The notes under the pieces: model-generated
The model's input: the letters and a program-made list of their open reading frames with translations, nothing else
What the model was told of the DNA's origin: nothing
Database searches by the model: none
Shown here: in pieces, positions 17,050-22,188 of the stretch
Layout of the letters: each line of letters begins with the position of its first letter
Numbering within the stretch: the first letter of the stretch is position 1
NCBI RefSeq assembly: GCF_946404925.1
Contig: NZ_CAMJFM010000016.1
Coordinates: 1 to 63,466 of the forward strand
Direction of reading: 5' to 3'
Length of the DNA: 63,466 nucleotides
Source of the DNA: an uncultured Prevotella sp.
GTDB taxonomy: Bacteria; Bacteroidota; Bacteroidia; Bacteroidales; Bacteroidaceae
Made by a program: the position numbers and the translations under genes

Positions 17050-19275
17050 CGCGTTGAGTTTTTTCCAATGTGTCTTGTCGGTCTTCTCAATCCATTGGTC
17101 GCGATACCAGCGCGAGATGATTTTTCTCAGTCCTGCCTCGCTGCAGAAGCCTCGCTTCAAGGCGCGCAGATCGTCCATGGTGAACGATGGGGCCAGCTGG
17201 TCGAAGATTGAGTGATTGCTGCCATAACGGATGCATTCGTCGCGGGCATCTACAAACTGGCTCTCCAATGCCTCGCCAAAGGCTTTTATCTGCTGCTGCA
17301 GGCAGTACTCGGCCATGGTGACTGCAAAGTCGATGCAGGACTTCGACTCTTTGGTGCTGCCCGATAGCAGGTGGAAGATCACTCCGCAGCGGAAACCGAT
17401 GACGGCGGCACGCTTACGATAGGTATCCTTTACGCGGTCTATGTCCTTGGCAGCCTCTATGCGCTTCTCTTCAACCCACTGCTCTATGGCTTTGCGCAGG
17501 CGAGGCACGTCAACGAGACCTGTAAACGAGCGGAGTCTTGTTACCGCCTCTTGAATCCTTGCTTCGTCCTCGGCCGAACGCTTTTTGAACTTAGGCATTT
17601 TCGAGAAACTCGAGTCGGGCATCTCAGCAAGCATCACGCGGCTCGAAAGTCCGTTCTCAATGTTGTCGCTCTTAAAGCACTTGCGCAGCGCTCCATTGGT
17701 GCCCAGCATGGTCCAGTTGTAAGCCACTTTCACCACTCCGCTTTCGGCAGCATCGCTATTGTAGTCCTGTCCCCATTCGCCTCGGTCGAACGCAAGTCGG
17801 TAGATGTCGTACTTCGAGCTCCACGAGCCGGCGCCATTGGTCTTGCGCAGCGTGTCGAGTTCTTCGCCGAAGCTGAACAGCGTGTGCCCATTGGAGTTCT
17901 TAAATCGCTTCAAGAGCGTTGAACAGCTCACGGTTACAGGTACCATGCGTATCAGCACGTGTGGATCTTCGGGAGCCTTCTCGTTGGCTTTGCGCCCCTT
18001 CTTGCGCTCTTTCCATTCCTCTTCGCGCTTGCGTGCCAGGGCATCCTCATCGTCGAACTGACGTTTCCATACATCGATGGCGTTTTTAACTACCGATTTA
18101 TTCGATGCCTGTTCGCCGCGGATGATGGTCATCAGTCCCAACCGATGAACGTTGCCGTCGCAATACTCCACCTCAACGCCATCGGCGTATGCGCCACAGA
18201 TAGGCATTATACCACACAGCACGGGCATGTGCATCGAGGCGGGCACACCCACAAGCGATTCCTTGAGACCGATGGGAAGTTTTGATGGTGAGAAGGTGAG
18301 GGGGTGAGAAGGTGAGTCTGATTCCCCTCCTGAGTAGGAGGGGCCAGGGGTGGTCTGATCAAGCGCCAACGCCTCTACTATCTGATCCATCAGTTTCGAG
18401 CCTTTGGTAGGCTCCTTGCAAGCCGAGTGGATAATCGATCGCATCTCCTGTTCCTTCAGTTCGAAGCGGGGCATCACCTCCAGCAGCCAGTCTTCGTTGT
18501 TATCGCAGATGGCTCGCAGATTAGCAGCCAACTGATGTAGCCTCATGTTTCGCTTGCCGATAGGCGGTTCGCCGCCCGTCCGCCGCCAGAACTCAGCGAT
18601 GATATCAGAGTAGGGTATGCCCTCGAACTCGCTTGGGAATTTTTTGGGGCACGGATTACACGGATTAACACGGATTTCTTTATTATCAGCAACGGATTCT
18701 ACGGATGGATTTTTATTTAATCCGTGATAATCCGTGTAATCCGTGCCTAAATTAATCTCGAACAGCCGCTCGCTCACGAACTTAGTATGATCCTCGGGCA
18801 CCATGTAGATGCAGCGATCAACACCCTTCACTTGGCGGTCGGGTTCAAAGCCGGTCACCTCTTTCATTATCTGCTGGGCCGTTTCGGCATCCATGCCTGC
18901 AGGCAACTCTACCAATACATGTGTGCCTCGGCGGGCACTCTCTTCCACCATCAGCGGTATCAATCCCGCCTCCTTTAATGTTTCATCTTTAATGTTTAAT
19001 CTCTCTACGATTTCGTCCGTGTGTCCTTTCTCGTCGAAGTCCATCATCAGTCGGTTTAATGGTTTGAGTGCATCGGCCGCTGCGCGATGGTTGCCGCGGA
19101 ACTCCGCGCAGCTGGGTGTCCATACCGGCAATCGGTGTTTCAGTTCATCATCACCTTTCTCTATACGCGCGCACATCTCAGCCAGCCAAGGCTCTCGGCG
19201 CATCTGTTCCCAGTCTTCTCGGGTGGCAGGGATGCACGGCGCACCGTGACCCTTGCCTATACATGTAAACTTCAT
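17041..19275 (-). CDS. VirE N-terminal/DUF3987 primase-helicase-like protein
   Basis: 744 aa, cytoplasmic. The N-terminal third (about 1-200) resembles the BT4734/VirE-N domain, with LNRLMMDFDEKGH and GTHVLVELPAG. The C-terminal half (about 310-700) resembles DUF3987, with a P-loop-like GEQASNKS in which Asn replaces the usual Gly. Such proteins are thought to be primase-helicases of Bacteroidota mobile elements, but no activity is established. The linkers contain four unrelated dispersed repeats kept in frame. The start at 19275 (MKFTCIGKG) gives an 8-nt gap to the upstream gene; an ATG at 19305 or 19299 would overlap it. Confidence 0.8.
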   Translation of the reverse strand: MKFTCIGKGHGAPCIPATREDWEQMRREPWLAEMCARIEKGDDELKHRLPVWTPSCAEFRGNHRAAADALKPLNRLMMDFDEKGHTDEIVERLNIKDETLKEAGLIPLMVEESARRGTHVLVELPAGMDAETAQQIMKEVTGFEPDRQVKGVDRCIYMVPEDHTKFVSERLFEINLGTDYTDYHGLNKNPSVESVADNKEIRVNPCNPCPKKFPSEFEGIPYSDIIAEFWRRTGGEPPIGKRNMRLHQLAANLRAICDNNEDWLLEVMPRFELKEQEMRSIIHSACKEPTKGSKLMDQIVEALALDQTTPGPSYSGGESDSPSHPLTFSPSKLPIGLKESLVGVPASMHMPVLCGIMPICGAYADGVEVEYCDGNVHRLGLMTIIRGEQASNKSVVKNAIDVWKRQFDDEDALARKREEEWKERKKGRKANEKAPEDPHVLIRMVPVTVSCSTLLKRFKNSNGHTLFSFGEELDTLRKTNGAGSWSSKYDIYRLAFDRGEWGQDYNSDAAESGVVKVAYNWTMLGTNGALRKCFKSDNIENGLSSRVMLAEMPDSSFSKMPKFKKRSAEDEARIQEAVTRLRSFTGLVDVPRLRKAIEQWVEEKRIEAAKDIDRVKDTYRKRAAVIGFRCGVIFHLLSGSTKESKSCIDFAVTMAEYCLQQQIKAFGEALESQFVDARDECIRYGSNHSIFDQLAPSFTMDDLRALKRGFCSEAGLRKIISRWYRDQWIEKTDKTHWKKLNATL
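18287..18353. repeat. Two dispersed repeats inside the DUF3987 gene
   Basis: 18287..18316 is a GGTGAGAAGGTGAG tandem of the GAGGTGA family. 18324..18353 is a CCCCTCCT/AGGAGGGG hairpin followed by CCAGGGGTGG, a second, unrelated type. Both are read through in frame as a Ser/Pro/Gly-rich linker near residues 308-330. Confidence 0.75.
18648..18747. repeat. 29-bp ATCCGTG inverted repeat inside the DUF3987 gene
   Basis: Arms 18648..18676 and 18719..18747 are complementary with a single mismatch, around a 42-nt loop. Each arm is a tandem of CACGGATTA units. Read in frame, it forms a linker between the VirE-N and DUF3987 domains (about residues 177-209). The size and near-perfect pairing suggest recent insertion. 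Confidence 0.85.
18973..19002. repeat. ATTAAAGATTAAA-type repeat inside the DUF3987 gene
   Basis: TTTAATGTTTCATCTTTAATGTTTAATC matches the element found at several gene starts, here read in frame near residues 92-101 (the peptide I-K-D-E-T-L-K). Confidence 0.7.
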
Positions 19276-19283
19276 AGTTCTGA

Positions 19284-19724
19284 TTACTGCTGATTCCATA
19301 AACAATCCTCCTTACGTGTTTTAAAGTACGACATTACCTGATCTGATTCCTCCTGATAGAGCGCCTTGGTGAGCTCCAGCCCGTAGCGGCGTGGAAACTT
19401 GAATTCCACTATCAGCTGTTCACGGCTTGGGTGGCGCTGCTTGCGCTGTGGCACAATTTTTACCGTGCCGTGAGCCGTCTCGAAGAGCGTCTGATACAAT
19501 GGTCCTCGACTACCCGTACGTTTGGTTTTTACTCGGGTCTGACCATCGGCCATCACCTCAAGATTGGCTCGGTAATACACAGGTCGACCCTCAGTCACCT
19601 GCTTGTCCTGTTCCCAAGGGCAGGGTGCGATGTTGATGTCGCCGTTAATCATATAGTTTACACTGGCGTCCTTCTGGACATTCTGTACTAAAAGTTGCTT
19701 CTTACTAATAATTGTTGGTTTCAT
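19284..19724 (-). CDS. Unknown protein upstream of the DUF3987 gene
   Basis: 146 aa, soluble, no signal peptide or recognised domain. Rich in basic residues in the middle (KTKRTGSRG, PQRKQRH) and predicted mixed beta/alpha, so nucleic-acid binding is conceivable. The start at 19724 is preferred; an in-frame start 78 bases earlier would add a low-complexity Ser-rich tail. It ends 8 bases before the DUF3987 start, so the two are surely co-transcribed. I do not recognise the family. Confidence 0.65.
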   Translation of the reverse strand: MKPTIISKKQLLVQNVQKDASVNYMINGDINIAPCPWEQDKQVTEGRPVYYRANLEVMADGQTRVKTKRTGSRGPLYQTLFETAHGTVKIVPQRKQRHPSREQLIVEFKFPRRYGLELTKALYQEESDQVMSYFKTRKEDCLWNQQ

Positions 19725-19814
19725 AAAATCTGATTTCGAATTGTGAGACAGGGCAAGTGCTGAAATTTGGCCATTTTCACTCGCGAGACTTCCCTCACTC
19801 ACTTTCGTCTCAGA

Positions 19815-19931
19815 TTAATACTTGTTGTTTGTTCTCATCCACTGGCGCTGATTAATTAATGACATCTGTCGACGTGCATTCTCAGCGATTGTGCCATGTG
19901 CGATTGCGATTCTGTTTCTTGTTCTACTCAT
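19815..19931 (-). CDS. 38-aa basic protein heading the DUF3987 operon
   Basis: ATG at 19931, TAA at 19815..19817. The product starts MSRTRNRIAIAHG and ends with RTNNKY; it is rich in Arg, Asn and Gln and has no membrane segment. A clean -7 box (TACCTTTGC, 19961..19969) lies 30 bases upstream and 90 bases separate it from the next gene. Promoter position, codon choice and operon order support translation, though it could instead be an upstream leader peptide. No family recognised. Confidence 0.5.
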   Translation of the reverse strand: MSRTRNRIAIAHGTIAENARRQMSLINQRQWMRTNNKY

Positions 19932-19960
19932 AACTTTTACTGTTTAATTGTTTTGACGGT

Positions 19961-19969
19961 GCAAAGGTA
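19961..19969 (-). promoter_or_regulatory. -7 box of the DUF3987 operon
   Basis: TACCTTTGC on the minus strand. Its -33 region overlaps the 5' part of the terminator at 19985..20022, so the preceding transcript ends right where this one is initiated. Confidence 0.7.
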
Positions 19970-19984
19970 CGGCGATGGCGCGGA

Positions 19985-20022
19985 AGAAAAAAAGAAAGAA
20001 AGTTGCGCCAACTTTCTTTCTT
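19985..20022 (-). terminator. Strong intrinsic terminator
   Basis: Perfect 14-bp stem (AAGAAAGAAAGTTG with CAACTTTCTTTCTT) around a 3-nt loop, at 19992..20022. On the minus strand it runs into seven T residues. It closes the antitoxin transcript. Confidence 0.8.
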
Positions 20023-20064
20023 CTTACACTACTGATAATCAGTAAGTTATGTGGATGTAGATTT

Positions 20065-20442
20065 TTATTCTTTCTTTTCTTCTATCATTTTTTCAATGTC
20101 GGTTTTCAATACTTTGTCTTTGATAGCTGTGCCTAAAGCCGATCTAACCGAGTGGTCTTTTGAACCCTCGAGAGCCTCGCACATGGATTGATTATTGGCC
20201 GATGGACCAAACACGTGTTTATCCATCATAGTGTGCATAATGTTTGCTATCAGATTGCGATTGAAAGTGGTGTTTTGTTGTTTTCCTACTTTCTTAGCCA
20301 TAGCTTTAATAGCAGGCATCTCCAGTATCGCATTCCATAGAGCGTTATAACGATCTGCAGTCCAATCAGAAGCGAGCATACCCTTAACTCTGTTAGTATA
20401 CTCATATATGTCGCTATAGTCTTCGGTGTTGTTTATACCTTT
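20065..20442 (-). pseudogene. 3' remnant of an unknown gene
   Basis: An open frame of 126 codons; the only ATG is at 20379, giving 104 aa. Codons upstream of that ATG (reading KGINNTEDYSDIYEYTNRVK) look like normal protein, but the frame closes at a TGA inside the toxin remnant and has no start. The visible part is helical and Lys-rich at the end (EKMIEEKKE). The simplest reading is a 5'-truncated gene fused by deletion to the toxin gene. Translation from 20379 remains possible. Family not recognised. Confidence 0.5.
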
Positions 20443-20485
20443 TCAGGTCTTTCTTATATTGTGTTGTTGGCTGTAGCTTCTTCAT
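20414..20485 (-). pseudogene. Truncated YafQ/RelE-type toxin
   Basis: Begins ATGA-overlapped with the antitoxin stop, as in an intact toxin-antitoxin operon. The first residues, MKKLQPTTQYKKDLKRYK, match the start of YafQ-family mRNA interferases. After 23 residues the frame hits TAG; an intact toxin would be about 90 aa. The catalytic C-terminal part is missing, so it should be inactive. Confidence 0.65.
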
Positions 20486-20736
20486 TCTTCGTTTAGAATG
20501 TCGTTAAACATATCGTCTACATTGTCGTAGACCTTGTTAGGGTTATGACCCGACATGGCTTCCATAATGGCTGTCTTTGTCGTATCGTTAGGCTCATTAA
20601 AGATGTGCTCAAGCAGCACGCTCTCCACGTAGTTGTTGAGGGTTCTGTTTTCCCTGAACGCATTGTTCCTCAGTCTCTCCAATAGGTCGGCCCTAAGTCG
20701 GAAGGAGGTCGGTTTCCTGATAGTTGTTGTTGCCAT
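20482..20736 (-). CDS. Ribbon-helix-helix antitoxin
   Basis: 84 aa. The N-terminal ribbon and helices (TSFRLRADLLERL...LNNYVESVLL) fit a RelB/DinJ-like ribbon-helix-helix DNA-binding fold. The acidic C-terminal part (NPNKVYDNVDDMFNDIL) is the toxin-neutralising tail typical of Bacteroidota partners of YafQ toxins. The start at 20736 (MATTTIRKPTSF) is preferred to a possible start 60 bases upstream, which would cover the promoter. Now an orphan, since the toxin is broken; it may still repress its own promoter. Confidence 0.8.
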   Translation of the reverse strand: MATTTIRKPTSFRLRADLLERLRNNAFRENRTLNNYVESVLLEHIFNEPNDTTKTAIMEAMSGHNPNKVYDNVDDMFNDILNEE

Positions 20737-20765
20737 AAGTGTAATACAATTAAATACTTTCGGTT

Positions 20766-20800
20766 GCAAAGATAATACTTTTAGTTTATATTGCAATATA
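20766..20800 (-). promoter_or_regulatory. Antitoxin promoter with palindromic operator candidate
   Basis: -7 box TATCTTTGC (minus strand, 20774..20766). A perfect 14-bp palindrome, TATATTGCAATATA (20787..20800), covers the -33 region, the expected place for an autoregulatory antitoxin to bind. Confidence 0.55.
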
Positions 20801-20818
20801 TTTTATCATTTTTTTGCT

Positions 20819-20851
20819 ACTTTGTGACTGAAGACTTTGTGACATTAAGGT
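20819..20851 (+). repeat. TTTGTGACAT-type repeat, partial copy
   Basis: TACTTTGTGACTGAAGACTTTGTGACATTAAGG-like stretch: two ACTTTGTGAC units, the second continuing into CATTAAGG as in the full copies. It lies in the gene-free interval 20737-21216. Confidence 0.7.
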
Positions 20852-20879
20852 GGTTCACAAAGTCGTGGTGCTTACTTAG

Positions 20880-20909
20880 AATTATATAATATTTAAATAT
20901 TATATAATT
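20880..20909. repeat. 30-bp perfect A/T palindrome
   Basis: Centred on ATTTAAAT, with arms reading AATTATATAATATTT; no loop and no G or C. It stands between the partial (20819) and full (20940) TTTGTGACAT repeats. It could be a protein-binding site, a DNA-unwinding element or a cruciform; the sequence alone does not decide. Confidence 0.8.
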
Positions 20910-20939
20910 TATATACTGGTTAGGGGGTGATTTGCTGGG

Positions 20940-20972
20940 TGCTTAACGTCACAAAATCACATGTCACATAGT
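20940..20972 (-). repeat. 33-bp TTTGTGACAT-type repeat, copy 2
   Basis: Direct copy of 17017..17049 (31 of 33 identical), 3.9 kb away. The two copies bracket the DUF3987/antitoxin block. Followed by GTATCGCGTG, partly shared with copy 1 (CGCGTTG). Confidence 0.85.
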
Positions 20973-21092
20973 ATCGCGTGTTGTTTGTAATTCGTAAACA
21001 ATACGTTTGGCGTGGCTAAATATTATTTTTGCGAGGCGTAAATGTATTATTTCTGTTTGTTAACAGATTTTTACACTTCAAGCGGCTTCGAA

Positions 21093-21125
21093 TTTGGAAT
21101 CGCACTAAAAATGTTGTACCTTTGC
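21093..21125 (+). promoter_or_regulatory. Promoter of the HU-like/smalltalk unit
   Basis: TTTG (21093..21096) and TACCTTTGC (21117..21125) with a 20-bp spacer. The 85-nt leader that follows can fold (GCGGCCA with TGGTCGC, 21152..21179), which may modulate translation. A weaker TATTTTTGC box lies at 21024..21032. Besides these and the repeats, I see nothing else in 20737-21216. Confidence 0.75.
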
Positions 21126-21216
21126 ATCGTCAATCATGAGAGACAAAGCGGGAAGCGGCCACCCGATGTAGTTGGTCGCAACGAGTAATCTAATACTATG
21201 TAAAAACACAACGATT

Positions 21217-21726
21217 ATGAGCGTATTTTATCGTAAGTATCAGAACAAGAACAAAGAGTCTAAGGTCTATGGCAAGTGGTTTGCCCGTGCCGTAACCATC
21301 GGCAAGACCGTCGACCTCGACGAGTTGGCCAAGCACATGTCTGAGCACAACACGCCTTACTCCAAGGGTGCCATCACTGGCGTGCTCACTGATATGGTGA
21401 ACTGCATCCGCGAGTTGGTGCTGGAGGGCAAGGCCGTTAAGCTGCCTAATCTGGCCATCTTCTCTGCCGGTATCGGATCGGCCAAGGGCGGTGCCAATAG
21501 CAGCGAGGATTTCTCGACCACTAAGCACATCGAGAGTGTGTACATGCGCGCCCGTGCCACCGGCGAGTTCACCCGTCAGGAACTGACTAAGGCTGGCAAT
21601 GTGACCGAGTTGCCCAAGAACTTTACCGACTACAAAGAGGAGGGTTCTAACACCGGCAATGGCAGCAGCTCAGGTTCGTCAACCTCCAGTCAAACCGGCG
21701 GTGGTCTGCCCGACGACGGAGATTAA
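21217..21726 (+). CDS. HU-like (histone-like) DNA-binding protein
   Basis: 169 aa. Residues 1-125 fit the Bacteroidota-specific HU/IHF-like domain: an N-terminal extension (MSVFYRKYQNK), helices with LDELAKHMSEHN, then beta arm residues (AVKLPNLAIFSAG). The C-terminal 25 residues are a Gly/Ser/Thr-rich tail ending in acidic DDGD, unlike classical HU. Such genes commonly stand beside DUF3987 and smalltalk genes in this phylum. The start at 21217 is preferred to 21172, which is inside the folded leader. Confidence 0.85.
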   Translation: MSVFYRKYQNKNKESKVYGKWFARAVTIGKTVDLDELAKHMSEHNTPYSKGAITGVLTDMVNCIRELVLEGKAVKLPNLAIFSAGIGSAKGGANSSEDFSTTKHIESVYMRARATGEFTRQELTKAGNVTELPKNFTDYKEEGSNTGNGSSSGSSTSSQTGGGLPDDGD

Positions 21727-21753
21727 GCGCCAGGGGCCCCGGCCCCTACGCTT

Positions 21754-21806
21754 ATTATTAAAGATTAAAAATTAAAGATTAAAGATTAAAAATTAAAGAT
21801 TAAAAC
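21754..21806 (+). repeat. ATTAAAGATTAAA-type repeat before the smalltalk gene
   Basis: Six tandem near-copies of ATTAAAGATTAAAA fill the gap, ending two bases before the smalltalk ATG. Just upstream, AGGGGC/GCCCCT (21732..21747) forms a small hairpin. Confidence 0.85.
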
Positions 21807-21807
21807 C

Positions 21808-21915
21808 ATGACAAAGAAGGAAACACTAAAGTTCATCGTACAGATCATAGCATCTGTAGCAACGGCTATCTTGACAGCCCTCGGCACCACATCGTGCATG
21901 GGTATCGTACATTAG
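21808..21915 (+). CDS. Smalltalk-family peptide
   Basis: 35 aa. A short polar start (MTKKETLKF) is followed by one hydrophobic stretch of about 20 residues (IVQIIASVATAILTAL) and the conserved TTSC near the end. This pattern and its place after an HU-like gene match the Bacteroidota smalltalk family, whose function is unknown. It could insert in the membrane; the cysteine context also resembles a lipobox, but without a mature protein behind it. In many genomes an N-acetylmuramoyl-L-alanine amidase follows; here a terminator and a tRNA follow instead. Confidence 0.8.
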   Translation: MTKKETLKFIVQIIASVATAILTALGTTSCMGIVH

Positions 21916-21937
21916 CCATTTAATCGCAAAAAGAAAA

Positions 21938-21970
21938 GACGCCAAGCGAAAAGCTTGACGTCCTTTTTTT
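21938..21970. terminator. Bidirectional terminator between smalltalk and tRNA-Ser
   Basis: GACG and CAAGC pair with GCTTG and CGTC around one mismatch and a GAAAA loop. The plus strand continues with CTTTTTTT, the minus strand with TTTTCTTTTTG, so it can end both the smalltalk unit and the tRNA-Ser transcript. Confidence 0.8.
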
Positions 21971-21972
21971 AG

Positions 21973-22057
21973 CGGAGAGAGAGGGATTCGAACCCCCGGT
22001 GCCTCTCAGCACGGTAGTTTTCAAGACTACTGTAATCGACCACTCTACCATCTCTCC
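21973..22057 (-). tRNA. tRNA-Ser (anticodon UGA)
   Basis: 85 nt with a long variable arm, acceptor stem GGAGAGA/TCTCTCC, anticodon loop CTTGAAA and T-loop GGTTCGAATCC. CCA is not encoded. Promoter at 22085..22093. Confidence 0.95.
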
Positions 22058-22084
22058 AGTGCTCTGATTGTCTCGAAAGCGGGT

Positions 22085-22093
22085 GCAAAGGTA
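22085..22093 (-). promoter_or_regulatory. -7 box for tRNA-Ser
   Basis: TACCTTTGC on the minus strand, 27 bases upstream of the mature 5' end. Confidence 0.7.
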
Positions 22094-22176
22094 CGGAGTT
22101 TTTTTGAAACAAACAAATTTTTGGCCAACTTTTTATAAAAAAATCGCATTTTTGCCCGATTTTGCCCATTTTTGTG

Positions 22177-22185
22177 TACTTTTGC
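22177..22185 (+). promoter_or_regulatory. -7 box for mutS2, apparently leaderless
   Basis: TACTTTTGC with only three bases (AGC) before the GTG start codon at 22189. TTTG at 22151..22154 gives a 22-bp spacer, slightly long. Confidence 0.6.
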
Positions 22186-22188
22186 AGC

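Noticed and set aside
18648..18747. Insertion sequence in the DUF3987 gene
   Set aside because: There is no transposase or target duplication; the 29-bp arms enclose only 42 bases and the gene frame is intact.
20880..20909. Intrinsic terminator
   Set aside because: The palindrome has no loop, no G or C and no T-tract, so it would form a poor RNA hairpin.
21808..21915. Type I toxin peptide
   Set aside because: Size and single hydrophobic segment would fit, but the TTSC ending and the position after an HU-like gene match the smalltalk family, and no antisense RNA promoter is evident.
21973..22057. Integration (att) site of the DUF3987 block at tRNA-Ser
   Set aside because: No copy of the tRNA 3' end is found on the other side of the block, and no integrase gene is present.
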